Notes: generated by a model not told the origin, from the sequence alone. 38,514 bases of DNA from an uncultured Oscillibacter sp. (GCA_900770295.1 CAAGJQ010000098.1:1-38514), one strand, 5' to 3'. Numbered from the stretch's first letter, positions 9,202 through 17,192 are shown. Numbers and translations are program-made.

Positions 9202-9828
9202 TCAAGAGTTCACCGGGGCGGGCAGATCCATGACCCCGTGCTGAATGATATCCAAGCGGTATTGCAGCGCCTGCCGGTGCGCCTCATGGTCCTCCGGCCG
9301 CAGGAGACTGTCCATGATGGCGGAGCAGAGAGACGCGACCAGAAGGAAAAAAACGTGGTGGACGAACACGGGGTCCTGCTGCCGGAAGCCGGAGATGTCC
9401 AGATATTCCGCCAGCGTATCCAGTACCATGCAGCCGGGCTCCACCTCCGCCAGCTTCTGCATGTCAAGACCCGGATTGATGCGGACGACCCGGATAAAGC
9501 GGTCCATCAGCGGCTGCTTTTCGCCGCTTTTCTGAACGAATTGATCGTAGGACACCAGCTGGAGCTGAAACGGATCACCGTGGACCTGGTCCAGCAGGTG
9601 GTGGTATGCCTCCGTCAGCTGGTCGATGATGTCTTTTAAAAGATAGACGAACAGATCGTCCTTGTCGGCAAAGTACTGGTAAAAGCTGCCCCGGGAAATA
9701 CCGGCGTCTTTGACGATGTTGTTGATGGATGTATCGGCGTAGCTCACACGTGTGAATTCCGCCCAGGCCGCGTCCAGGAGGCGGGCCTGTTTTTCCGCAG
9801 GCAGACGCAGGAACGTTTTGGTGGGCAT
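9202..9828 (-). CDS. TetR/AcrR-family transcriptional regulator, first gene of the efflux operon
   Basis: The 208-residue protein has an N-terminal TetR helix-turn-helix (residues about 10-56, with TSINNIVKDAGISRGSFYQYFADKDDLF) and a variable all-helical ligand domain. It is the first gene of the RND-MFP-TolC operon and lies directly downstream of two palindromic operators overlapping the transcription start, so it most likely represses its own operon until a pump substrate binds. GAGGAG is 7 bases before the ATG. The ligand is unknown. Confidence 0.92.
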   Translation of the reverse strand: MPTKTFLRLPAEKQARLLDAAWAEFTRVSYADTSINNIVKDAGISRGSFYQYFADKDDLFVYLLKDIIDQLTEAYHHLLDQVHGDPFQLQLVSYDQFVQKSGEKQPLMDRFIRVVRINPGLDMQKLAEVEPGCMVLDTLAEYLDISGFRQQDPVFVHHVFFLLVASLCSAIMDSLLRPEDHEAHRQALQYRLDIIQHGVMDLPAPVNS

Positions 9829-9853
9829 CTCACAACTCCTCTCCTGGTTAAAA

Positions 9854-9888
9854 ATGACAACCTGTCATAAAATATGACACAGTGTCAT
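9854..9888. promoter_or_regulatory. Twin palindromic operators of the TetR repressor
   Basis: ATGACAACCTGTCAT (9854-9868) and ATGACACAGTGTCAT (9874-9888) are two related 15-bp palindromes whose centres are 20 bp apart. They start just downstream of the -10 box at 9896-9891, where bound TetR dimers would block initiation. The shared half-site is ATGACA. Confidence 0.85.
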
Positions 9889-9890
9889 TC

Positions 9891-9919
9891 ATTATAGCGC
9901 CGGGGGCAGTTTGTGTCAA
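9891..9919 (-). promoter_or_regulatory. Consensus sigma-A promoter of the tetR-efflux operon
   Basis: On the minus strand TTGACA (9919-9914), a 17-base spacer and TATAAT (9896-9891) form a perfect vegetative promoter, which fits a strong promoter held down by repression. Confidence 0.9.
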
Positions 9920-9985
9920 CGAACTTTTCCTGGAAAACGGAATCTTCACAAAATCGTTACATTTCTTGCTTGCGGGAAAAACAAG

Positions 9986-10017
9986 AAGTCCTGTGACTGT
10001 ATGCAGCCACAGGACTT
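9986..10017 (-). terminator. Terminator of the cyclase-murT-gatD-like operon
   Basis: Arms AAGTCCTGTG (9986-9995) and CACAGGACTT (10008-10017) form a 10-bp stem. Read on the minus strand the stem is followed by CTTGTTTTT, so it ends the operon whose last gene stops at 10029. Confidence 0.8.
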
Positions 10018-10028
10018 TCAGGGATATT

Positions 10029-10766
10029 TCAGCTATTATTCCGGCACCGCAGGTTCAGCTGCTGCGCCGTGATGGCGTAGCCGTCCTCGGCCCAGTGATC
10101 CTTGGGGAGGCCGGCGGGCAGCGCCTCGCCGCGATGGGTGTAAATGGCGGTGATGACGGCGTCCAGCAGGCGGGGGTTCTTCACCAGAATGGGGCCCGTC
10201 AGCTCCGAGGCAAAGACGTTCTTCCGGTGGAAGCCCTCGGGACGGCCCTCGCCGTCGTTGCCAAAGCCCAGCTCCACGGCGGTCAGCAGCGGCGTCTCCA
10301 CGCCGGTGATGGTGGAGCACTTGTTCATGAAGCCTACCACGGCTTCCGGATACAGGTCCGTCCTGCCGTACACATCCTCCACGAACCGCTTCTTGCCCTG
10401 GACGGAGGTGAACTCCGCCAGACCGATGCCGTTGTAGACCTTGCCGTCCGCGCCGGTGATGGTTTTGCCCAGCAGTTCCATGGCGGTCCCGGCAAACAGC
10501 ATGGTCACGCCGCTCTCGGCGGCATCCTTCACAGCCCCGCCGAACCGGGCGAAGTCCGCCAGAGCGGCCTTCTGGCTGCGCTCGGTGCCGGCGCCCATGA
10601 AGAGGAAGTCCGCCCCGGCGAGATCGGCGTCCTGCCCGTAATCCACGGTCTCCACGGTGACGGTATTGCCCATCTGCTCCAGACGGCGCTTCAGCACCGC
10701 CACATTGGCGTAGCTGCCGTACAGGCTCATCAGATCGGGATAGAAATGGATGATCTTCAGTTCCAT
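10029..10766 (-). CDS. GatD-like glutamine amidotransferase-fold protein lacking catalytic Cys and His
   Basis: The 245-residue protein aligns along its length with GatD, the glutaminase subunit of lipid II isoglutaminyl synthase (start MELKIIHFYPDLMSLYG, then FLFMGAGTERSQ). Where GatD has ICGGYQFLG with the nucleophilic Cys, this protein has AGTAMELLG, putting Gly93 at the Cys position. Where GatD has TYLHGPILPKN with the catalytic His, it has SELTGPILVKN, putting Thr190 at the His position. The fold is kept but glutamine hydrolysis by the usual mechanism should be impossible. It starts 3 bases after murT, with AAGGAGG inside the murT end, so the two are co-translated. It may be a structural partner of the MurT-like ligase, or may accept another nitrogen source; neither is shown. 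Confidence 0.82.
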   Translation of the reverse strand: MELKIIHFYPDLMSLYGSYANVAVLKRRLEQMGNTVTVETVDYGQDADLAGADFLFMGAGTERSQKAALADFARFGGAVKDAAESGVTMLFAGTAMELLGKTITGADGKVYNGIGLAEFTSVQGKKRFVEDVYGRTDLYPEAVVGFMNKCSTITGVETPLLTAVELGFGNDGEGRPEGFHRKNVFASELTGPILVKNPRLLDAVITAIYTHRGEALPAGLPKDHWAEDGYAITAQQLNLRCRNNS

Positions 10767-10769
10767 GTC

Positions 10770-12098
10770 TCACGCCTCCTTTTCCACATGAGAGAGCAGC
10801 TTGTCCCGGTCGGAGAAGCAGGTCACCACGTACAGCTCCTCGCTGCCCCGGGCCTTCAGCTCCGCCGCCGCAGCGGCGATGTCCGGCTGGACGGACCAGA
10901 CCTCAGGGGAGATGGAGGTAAAGGAGAACCGCTCCGCCAGGTCGTTGCAGTATTGGCCGGAGAGCACGATCTTTTTGACGTGGGGCCTGTTCAGCTGGTC
11001 GAAATCGATGTCCCACAGCCAGCTGGTCTCGCTGGTGAAATACTTCCGGGAAACGGCGTCCACGATGATGAGCACCGCGCAGTCCTCCTTGGTAGAGGCC
11101 ACATACCGCAGATTCGTGTCGTAGGCGATGGAGTTCTCGTGCTTGGAGGTCAGCAGCGTGCCGTGATGCGCGCCCAGGGTGAACTTCTGCATCCGTCCGT
11201 TTTTCAGGATGTAGTTGTTGATGACCCCGGCGGCGGTCTCCGGCACCACGCCGCACTCCCGACAGGCGGCGTAGGCCGCCAGAATGTTGTATACATTATA
11301 AATACTGCGGAAGGCCAGCTGGATGGTCACGCCGCCGTCGATGGTCAGCGTGCCGTTCTCCAAATCCACCGCGGTGGCGGTGTAGTCCGTGGCGGGCTTG
11401 GCGTGGCCGCATTTTGTGCAGCGGTAGGCGCCGATGTGGTTGTAGTGGACGTAGTCGTACTCCATGGGGGCCTTGCACACCGGGCAGTAGGCGCCGTCGT
11501 GGTACACGCCGGTGGGCCTGTCCACGGAGATGGAGCACTTGTCCAGGCCGAACCACTTCACCTTGTCGTGTCCGCCCGCAAAGCAGCTGGACAGGGGGTC
11601 GTCGGCGTTCAGGATCAGCTCCGCCTCGGGATGGATGGCAGGCAGGATGGCATCGTAGACCCACTCGGGGTGGCCGTTCCGGGTCAGCTGGTCCCGGTAC
11701 AGGTTGGACACCACGAACTCCGTGGGGTGGAAGAACCTGAAGCTGTGGGCGGCGTAGCGCTCGTCGGACTCGATGAGCAGCACGTCGGCCCTGACCTTGC
11801 CGCCCATGGTGGCGTGGGTCAGCACCAGGGTGGTGACGCCCTCGATCTGGTTGGAGCCCTCCTCGTTGTAGACCACGTTCTTGCCGTCGGCCCGCAGGAT
11901 GGCGGCGATCATCTCCACAGTGGAGGTCTTGCCGTTGGAGCCGGTGACGGCGATGATGTGGGGCGGCAGCTGGACCCGGGACAGGATGTCCGGGCAGATT
12001 TTCAGGGCGAACTTGCCGGGCATGGAGCTGCCCTTACCCACCAGCTTGCCCACAAAGCGGCCCAGCTTACAGACCAGGATGGCGAGAAATTTTCTCAT
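10770..12098 (-). CDS. MurT-like Mur ligase family protein (DUF1727 type)
   Basis: The 442-residue protein has the Mur ligase ATP-binding loop GSNGKTST (residues 53-60), the central domain (SNLYRDQLTRNGH) and a four-Cys zinc ribbon (C205, C208, C227, C230) typical of MurT. MurT with GatD amidates the D-Glu of lipid II. Two C-terminal segments differ from ordinary MurT as I recall it: the usual NPAGxN region reads KHENSIAYDTN (about 319-329), and the loop before SWLWD, usually containing ADGRD, reads SRKYFTSET. That loop supplies an acidic residue to the GatD active site in characterised complexes. The change matches loss of the catalytic residues in the GatD-like partner, suggesting a divergent paralogous pair. 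Its start overlaps the upstream cyclase gene by 4 bases. Confidence 0.85.
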   Translation of the reverse strand: MRKFLAILVCKLGRFVGKLVGKGSSMPGKFALKICPDILSRVQLPPHIIAVTGSNGKTSTVEMIAAILRADGKNVVYNEEGSNQIEGVTTLVLTHATMGGKVRADVLLIESDERYAAHSFRFFHPTEFVVSNLYRDQLTRNGHPEWVYDAILPAIHPEAELILNADDPLSSCFAGGHDKVKWFGLDKCSISVDRPTGVYHDGAYCPVCKAPMEYDYVHYNHIGAYRCTKCGHAKPATDYTATAVDLENGTLTIDGGVTIQLAFRSIYNVYNILAAYAACRECGVVPETAAGVINNYILKNGRMQKFTLGAHHGTLLTSKHENSIAYDTNLRYVASTKEDCAVLIIVDAVSRKYFTSETSWLWDIDFDQLNRPHVKKIVLSGQYCNDLAERFSFTSISPEVWSVQPDIAAAAAELKARGSEELYVVTCFSDRDKLLSHVEKEA

Positions 12099-12766
12099 GC
12101 CTTTTCCATCTCCTTGTCGGGAAAATCCCGGAATTCCGCGATGGCGCGGACGGGCGCGCCGTCGGCGTTTTCAAACTTCAGAGGCAGGGCGAAGAACATC
12201 AAATCCTTCCGGCCCGCCACCTTTTTCAGGCACAGGCTCTCAATGATGACCAGACCGCCGTTGAGCAGGGTCTTGTGGGCGGGAAAATCCTGGTTCCGCA
12301 GGGTGTCCACGCTGAGGGCGTCGGTGCCCACGCCCTTGAGGCCGCAGGAGACGAGATACTTGGCGGCGCACTCGTCGGGGACGGGGAAGGCGTCCTCGTA
12401 GTAGGCGTCGGTGCCCCACTTCTTCTCCCAGCCGGTGTAGAACAGAACGAAGTCGGCGGAGCGGACCACGCCGTTCTGGGCCTTCAAATAGTCGGCGGTG
12501 ATGAAGCTGCCGGGCTCCAGATGGGACACGTCCAGCACCACGGCCCGGCCGCAGAACTGGGAGGCGGGCAGGACCTCCAGATTGGAGCCCTCCCGCAGCA
12601 GGTGGGAGGGAGCGTCCATGTGGGTGCCGGTGTGGGAGGACAGGGTGATCTGGGTCTCCCGGTAGCCGGTGCGGGTGAGGGAACCGGTGGGGGTCATGGA
12701 GGGGGCGGCGGAGCCGGGGTACATGGGCATGTCCGGCGTGATGGTGTGGGTCAGATCAATGATCAT
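12095..12766 (-). CDS. Cyclase family protein (kynurenine-formamidase-like metal hydrolase)
   Basis: The 223-residue protein carries the metal-binding motif of the cyclase/arylformamidase superfamily, HTGTHMDAPSH (H45, H49, D51, H55), and begins with the family's typical DLTHTITPDMPMYPG. Members hydrolyse amides or act as amidohydrolases/cyclases using Zn or Mn. ATGA overlap with the MurT-like gene makes a three-gene operon with the MurT/GatD-like pair. Kynurenine formamidase itself is unlikely to be the role, since no other tryptophan-catabolism gene is near. A linked function in modifying an amide made by the ligase is a guess. GGAAGGAAAG precedes the ATG. Confidence 0.85.
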   Translation of the reverse strand: MIIDLTHTITPDMPMYPGSAAPSMTPTGSLTRTGYRETQITLSSHTGTHMDAPSHLLREGSNLEVLPASQFCGRAVVLDVSHLEPGSFITADYLKAQNGVVRSADFVLFYTGWEKKWGTDAYYEDAFPVPDECAAKYLVSCGLKGVGTDALSVDTLRNQDFPAHKTLLNGGLVIIESLCLKKVAGRKDLMFFALPLKFENADGAPVRAIAEFRDFPDKEMEKA

Positions 12767-12918
12767 GGGGCTACTTTCCTTCCTGTGTAATGCAAGTATC
12801 GAATATGAAGCTCCCCCAACCGGGGAGAGGGCAGACGAAAAAGAGATTCAGAGTATAAGGCAATCCCTAGCAATGCAAAAGCGCTGCACCAGAGATTCCG
12901 GTCACGTCATGCTGGACT

Positions 12919-14784
12919 TTACCGCTCCAGCCAGATCATCAGCGCCGTCACATCCGCCGGGGACACGCCGCTGATGCGGCTGGCCTGTCCCAGGTCCAGA
13001 GGCCGGACGGCGTTCAGCTTTTCCCGGGCCTCCAGCCGCAGCCCCTGAATGGTGCTGTAATCCAGATCGGCGGGCAGTTTGTGGCCCTCCACGCGGCGGA
13101 ATTCCTCCACCTGCTTTTGCTGGCGCTGGATGTAGCCCTCGTATTTTACGCTGATCTCCACCTGTTCCGCCACATCCGCCGGCAGATCCGGCCGGGTGGG
13201 GTCGAAGGGGGCCAGCTCCCCGTAGTGGAGCTGGGGCCGCCGCAGCAGGGAGATCAGGGGACAGCCGTCGGCCACGTCCGACGTGCCCTTTTCCGCCAGA
13301 AACGCGGACAGCTCGGGAGAGGGGGACGCGCCAGTGTGGGTCAGGCGCTTGATCTCCTGTTCCACCTGCCGGTATTTCTCCTCCACGGCCCGGAGGCGCT
13401 CTTCCGGGACCAGGCCGATCTCATAGCCCCGCCTGGTCAGCCGCTGGTCGGCGTTGTCCTGCCGGAGCAGGAGGCGGTACTCACTGCGGGAGGTCATGAT
13501 GCGGTAGGGCTCGTTGGTGCCCTTGGTCACCAGATCGTCGATGAGGGTGCCGATGTAGCTCTCCGACCGGGAGAGGATGAAATCGCTTTCGCCCCGCAGC
13601 CTGCGGGCGGCGTTGACGCCGGCCACAAAGCCCTGGACGGCGGCCTCCTCGTAGCCGGAGGAGCCGTTGAACTGGCCCGCGCCGTACAGTCCCGGCACGG
13701 CCTTGACCTCCAGCGTGGCGTTCAGGGCCAGGGGGTCGATGCAGTCGTATTCGATGGCGTAGGCGGGCCGGGTCATGACGGCTCGCCGCAGCCCCGGCAC
13801 GCTGTGGAGCATTTGCAGCTGGACTTCCTCCGGCATGGAGGAGGAGAAGCCCTGAATGTACAGCTCCTCCGTGTTCAGCCCCATGGGCTCCACGAAGAGC
13901 TGGTGGCGGAGCTTGTCCGGGAAACGGACGATTTTTGTCTCAAAGGAGGGGCAGTACCGGGGGCCGACGCCCTCGATCAGACCGGAGTACATAGGCGCCC
14001 GGCTGAGGTTCTCCTGGACAATGCGCTTGGTCTCCTCCGTGGTCCAGGTCAGCCAGCAGACGGCCTTGTTTTCCGGCTGCTCTGGCGTGGAGTAGGAGAA
14101 GGGCACCGGCAGCTCATCGCCAGGCTGGACCTCCATCTCGTCGAAATCCATGGACCGGGCGTTGACCCGGGGGGGCGTGCCGGTCTTGAACCGCCGCAGG
14201 GGCAGGCCCAGCTTCAGAAGGGAGTCCGTCAGCCGTTTGGCGGGGTGCATCCCGTCGGGGCCGGAGTCCTCCACGCACTCGCCGATAATGGTCCGGCCCG
14301 CCAGATAGGTGCCGGTGGCCAGAATGACGGCCTTTACATCGAACACCGCCCCGGTGGCCAGCACCACGGCGGAAACCGCGCCGTTTTCCGCGCGGACCTC
14401 CACCACCTCGCCCTGGCGGACGGTCAGGTGCTCCTGGCGCTCCAGCGTGTGCTTCATCCGCTCCTGGTACTTCCGGCGGTCCGCCTGGGCCCGGAGGCTC
14501 CACACGGCGGGGCCCTTGCCTTTGTTCAGAAGGCGGTACTGGATACAGCACTCGTCGGCGGCTTTTGCCATCTCGCCGCCCAGGGCGTCCAGCTCCCGGA
14601 CCAGATGGCCCTTGCCGGTGCCGCCGATGGCGGGGTTACAGGGCATGTTGCCCACGGCGTCCAGGTTGATGGTGAACACCACCGTTTCCAGCCCCAGCCG
14701 GGCGGCAGCCAGCGCCGCCTCAATGCCGGCGTGGCCGGCGCCGATGACCGCAATATCAAATTGTCCGGCGTGAAATTCGGTCAT
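12919..14784 (-). CDS. mnmG: tRNA uridine-5-carboxymethylaminomethyl(34) synthesis enzyme MnmG (GidA)
   Basis: The 621-residue length is normal. The FAD-binding Rossmann loop GAGHAGIEAALAAARLG begins at residue 15, followed by MPCNPAIGGTGKGHLVRELDALGG with the conserved active-site Cys and by a second conserved Cys region (GPRYCPSFETKIVRF). MnmG with MnmE (not in this window) uses FAD, GTP and methylene-THF to install the aminomethyl or carboxymethylaminomethyl group on wobble U34. AAAGGAA lies 11 bases before the ATG. The 150 bases downstream hold no gene, only a short GC hairpin near 12812 without a T run. Confidence 0.97.
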   Translation of the reverse strand: MTEFHAGQFDIAVIGAGHAGIEAALAAARLGLETVVFTINLDAVGNMPCNPAIGGTGKGHLVRELDALGGEMAKAADECCIQYRLLNKGKGPAVWSLRAQADRRKYQERMKHTLERQEHLTVRQGEVVEVRAENGAVSAVVLATGAVFDVKAVILATGTYLAGRTIIGECVEDSGPDGMHPAKRLTDSLLKLGLPLRRFKTGTPPRVNARSMDFDEMEVQPGDELPVPFSYSTPEQPENKAVCWLTWTTEETKRIVQENLSRAPMYSGLIEGVGPRYCPSFETKIVRFPDKLRHQLFVEPMGLNTEELYIQGFSSSMPEEVQLQMLHSVPGLRRAVMTRPAYAIEYDCIDPLALNATLEVKAVPGLYGAGQFNGSSGYEEAAVQGFVAGVNAARRLRGESDFILSRSESYIGTLIDDLVTKGTNEPYRIMTSRSEYRLLLRQDNADQRLTRRGYEIGLVPEERLRAVEEKYRQVEQEIKRLTHTGASPSPELSAFLAEKGTSDVADGCPLISLLRRPQLHYGELAPFDPTRPDLPADVAEQVEISVKYEGYIQRQQKQVEEFRRVEGHKLPADLDYSTIQGLRLEAREKLNAVRPLDLGQASRISGVSPADVTALMIWLER

Positions 14785-14883
14785 GAATCAGTAAATTCCT
14801 TTCAGCGGTTCACGGAGACATTGGAAAAGTCCGTATTGTGCAGCGGACATTTTCGGGAGTCCGCGGCCCCGCTTCATCTGAAT

Positions 14884-15741
14884 CTATCCCCTGTGCAGCG
14901 TCACCACCGCCACCTCAGGCCGGTTGAACAGACGAAAGGTGGAGCCGGAGTTGCCAAGGCCCCGGGTGACGAACAGGGCGGAGCCGTTTTCCTCGTATAA
15001 CCCCGCCGTGAAGGAGGGGAACAGAGTTCGCTCTGTGGAGATCAACCCGTCGGTGAAGGGCAGGCGGACAAGGCCGCCATGGCCGTGACCGGAGACCACC
15101 AGGTCCGCGCCCAGCAGGCTGTACTGCCCCTGAAAGAAGTTGTTCCGGTGGGCCAGCAGGACCCAGAAGGGGTCCCCATAGGCGGCATACACTTCGGCGG
15201 CCACCGTTTCAGGGGATTTCTGATCGGCGTAGCCGTTGGGGTCATCGATGCCCGCCAGTACGATGGTGTCTCCGTTTCGCTCCAGAGGCATGAACTGATT
15301 GGAGAGGACTGTCACGCCATGGGCGGTCAGGGTCTCTTTCAGCTCCGGCACATGGCCGATGGCCCACTCGTGGTTGCCGGTGACATAGTAGGTGGGGGCG
15401 ATGGCCGTCAGGCCGTCCGCCGTCCGGGCGGCGTAGTCCGTGGGGACCTGGTGGAGAGCGTCCAGCAGGTCGCCCACGAAAAAGATGTAGTCCGGTGACT
15501 GCTCCCGGACGGCGTCCAGAAGGTCCGCGTTGCCCTCACCGAAGCTGGCGGTGTGCAAGTCTCCCAGCACCACGATCCGGCAGCCGTCAAAGCCCACCGG
15601 CAGGCCGGCAAAAACCGGGTCAAAGCGTGTGACCTGCAAAGTGGAATTCTCCCAGCGAACGAACAGGACCGCCAGGACCAAAACAAGCAGCAGCGTGAAA
15701 ACCGTCCGCGGCAGACGGCGCCTGCGGGGGTGTTTTGCCAT
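14884..15741 (-). CDS. Membrane-anchored metallophosphoesterase (calcineurin-like)
   Basis: Using the ATG at 15741, which follows AGGGAGG, the protein has 285 residues. The frame is open further upstream but without a ribosome site. A basic N-terminus and one hydrophobic segment (TVFTLLLVLVLAVLFV) form a signal anchor. All five phosphoesterase motifs are present: GDLHTASFG, GDLLDAL, GNHEW, LAHRN and SGHGHGG, which bind two metals. Related YkuE-like proteins act at the outside of the membrane; the substrate is not predictable. It lies 100 bases upstream of mnmG in the same direction. A TATAAT on the minus strand at 15835-15830 may be its -10 box, but no matching -35 is clear. Confidence 0.88.
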   Translation of the reverse strand: MAKHPRRRRLPRTVFTLLLVLVLAVLFVRWENSTLQVTRFDPVFAGLPVGFDGCRIVVLGDLHTASFGEGNADLLDAVREQSPDYIFFVGDLLDALHQVPTDYAARTADGLTAIAPTYYVTGNHEWAIGHVPELKETLTAHGVTVLSNQFMPLERNGDTIVLAGIDDPNGYADQKSPETVAAEVYAAYGDPFWVLLAHRNNFFQGQYSLLGADLVVSGHGHGGLVRLPFTDGLISTERTLFPSFTAGLYEENGSALFVTRGLGNSGSTFRLFNRPEVAVVTLHRG

Positions 15742-16063
15742 AGATAAGCGGCCTCCCTGCCGCAAGATCAAAAACACGTCAAGGACGTGAAAAAACAATG
15801 TGGGATATGCCGATACCGATACGACTGACATTATATCATAAGCAGTATTTGCAAGGCGAGAGAAAAAATATACAAAGAAACGCAAAAAATGAGGAATTAT
15901 TCCGATCTTTTCTGGAATATTCCCATATTGGCACCGATCTTGGTTGATGAAAGTGCATCATTCCCGCCGGGCCCATGCGCGGCCTGTGATAACGCCAGAA
16001 AGCCCTATCGTTAAAATGGATGAAAAATATGAACACAATTATATAAAATAGACAATGCGGGGG
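15742..16063. other. Intergenic region without a recognisable gene
   Basis: This AT-rich stretch separates the divergent metallophosphoesterase gene and the 27-codon minigene. Apart from a possible leftward -10 box at 15830-15835, no convincing ribosome-site-led frame, tRNA or strong hairpin was seen. Confidence 0.6.
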
Positions 16064-16092
16064 TTGAAATATCCAATAGCCGCTGCTATACT
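16064..16092 (+). promoter_or_regulatory. Promoter of the 27-codon minigene
   Basis: TTGAAA (16064-16069), a 17-base spacer and TATACT (16087-16092) make a good sigma-A promoter with initiation expected near 16099, only about 25 bases before the small ORF. Confidence 0.8.
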
Positions 16093-16123
16093 GTCATTAT
16101 AAGATTCGGAAAGGAGGATGCGC

Positions 16124-16207
16124 ATGATACATGATATGACCCCGGCGTTCAGCGATGTGGACGATTTGATTTTCCGGGATGAGACCTGGAACTGCAGCGA
16201 GCGTTGA
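16124..16207 (+). CDS. Predicted 27-residue peptide of unknown function
   Basis: A complete minigene: promoter at 16064-16092, AAAGGAGG at 16110-16117 spaced 6 bases from the ATG, 27 sense codons, TGA, and a strong terminator 15 bases later. The peptide reads MIHDMTPAFSDVDD and then LIFRDETWNCSER. It is acidic, with one Trp and one Cys and no hydrophobic signal or membrane segment. It lacks runs of one amino acid, so it does not look like an amino-acid attenuator leader, although a regulatory leader cannot be excluded because the lipoprotein gene lies 298 bases downstream beyond the terminator. It could instead be a small protein, a peptide precursor, or part of a dual-function RNA. I do not recognise it. 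Confidence 0.6.
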   Translation: MIHDMTPAFSDVDDLIFRDETWNCSER

Positions 16208-16221
16208 GAACAGAGAGGAAA

Positions 16222-16252
16222 CCACGCCGGGAGGCGTGGAATTTTTCTTTTT
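16222..16252 (+). terminator. Terminator of the 27-codon minigene
   Basis: CCACGCC (16222-16228), loop GGGA and GGCGTGG (16233-16239) are followed by AATTTTTCTTTTT, a textbook intrinsic terminator. Confidence 0.92.
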
Positions 16253-16504
16253 GGGGGTAAACTGGACAGCTTTGGCGGAGAGATCTCCGGTGATGATAGA
16301 TGGCTTGTACGGACAGGGGCCGGTCTGGCGTTCCAATTGGATGCGGCTCTGAAAAGCAGCGTAAAATCAGTCAAAAAAGTGAAAAATTCCGTAGCATTTT
16401 TATAAAACCTGTGATACGCTAAAGAAAAAGAAAGCCCTTTTGACCGAATGGTCCGCATTTTGGGAGAATGCGTTGGGCTTGGCCGAAAAAGGAGAGAGAG
16501 AACG

Positions 16505-17191
16505 ATGCGAAAGAAGGCTTGCCTGCTTTTGCTCCTGGTGGCGCTCTTGACGGGGTGCGGAGCAGAAAAAAGCACCGAAAACGCGGGAGGGCAGGAACAG
16601 GTCCGGCAGCAGGCCGCCGAGACGGCGGGACCTGCGGCAGAGTCCGCTGACGTGGAGCCGGAGCCTTCCGGGGCGGAGCAGAATATCACTGCGACTCAGG
16701 TGGAAGAAAAGGCTCGCGCACTGACGGAAGAGGAGATTCTGACAGCCTATGACAGGGCGGTCACGGCCTATGGTTGGTTTGACCTGTCCCCGCTGCAGGT
16801 CGACGGAGAGAGCCGGGAGGTCGACGGAGATTCCTACTATCGGGTGGATGCCCGTGGAATGCAGGATCTGGAGGATCTGCGCATCTATCTGCGGAGCGTA
16901 TTTTCGGATGGGGTGGTCGAGCAGCTGCTGGCTACTGGCGGGGACCGGCCTCTGTATCGGGAGATCGACGGGAGGCTGTACCGGCGGGACGGCGGCAGAG
17001 AAAAAGACCCTGCCAAGGGCACGAGCCGCATTGAGATCGAGCAGGTCAGTGATACGGAATATTCCGTGGATGTGACTGTGGACCTTCTGGACGAAGACCA
17101 GACGGCGGTCACGGGACTGGAATGCTGGGCCTTCCCCTATGTATACGAGGATGGCCGTTGGGTATTTTCAGATTTTCAATTGGTGTACTAA
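16505..17191 (+). CDS. Lipoprotein, possibly of the IseA (DL-endopeptidase inhibitor) type
   Basis: The start is ATG 16505, after AAGGAGAG; the frame is open upstream without a better site. The 228-residue product has a lipoprotein signal with lipobox LLTGC near residue 17, a Glu/Ala/Gly-rich linker to about residue 70, and a single globular domain. That domain has an N-terminal helix (LTEEEILTAYDRAVTAYGWF), LQVDG, YYRVD, a segment about membrane-distal strand pairs (LYREIDGRLYRRDGG), and a C-terminal EDGRWVFSDFQLVY. This arrangement resembles IseA/YoeB-like inhibitors of cell-wall endopeptidases, but I base that on pattern memory only. The 250 bases upstream, after the minigene terminator, contain no other gene. 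A terminator follows at 17253. Confidence 0.6.
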   Translation: MRKKACLLLLLVALLTGCGAEKSTENAGGQEQVRQQAAETAGPAAESADVEPEPSGAEQNITATQVEEKARALTEEEILTAYDRAVTAYGWFDLSPLQVDGESREVDGDSYYRVDARGMQDLEDLRIYLRSVFSDGVVEQLLATGGDRPLYREIDGRLYRRDGGREKDPAKGTSRIEIEQVSDTEYSVDVTVDLLDEDQTAVTGLECWAFPYVYEDGRWVFSDFQLVY

Positions 17192-17192
17192 T

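Noticed and set aside
3521..9244. A 1,907-codon open frame on the plus strand.
   Set aside because: It is antisense to the RND, adaptor and TolC genes, is full of His/Gly/Asp/Gln low-complexity sequence, and has no ribosome site or family motifs. It is a by-product of GC-rich codon use on the other strand.
9882..12401. An 839-codon plus-strand frame and similar long ones at 13081-15000, 1307-3040 (minus) and 36523-38307 (minus).
   Set aside because: All are antisense to well-identified genes with intact motifs and show the same His/Gly/Val-rich composition as other shadow frames.
16124..16207. The small peptide as an amino-acid attenuation leader for the downstream lipoprotein gene.
   Set aside because: There is no run of regulatory codons and no alternative antiterminator pairing was seen with the terminator at 16222-16239; the lipoprotein is not a biosynthetic gene.
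16039..16689. A 216-codon minus-strand frame opposite the 27-codon minigene and the lipoprotein.
   Set aside because: No ribosome site, Ser/Pro-rich random composition, and it runs across a promoter and terminator on the other strand.
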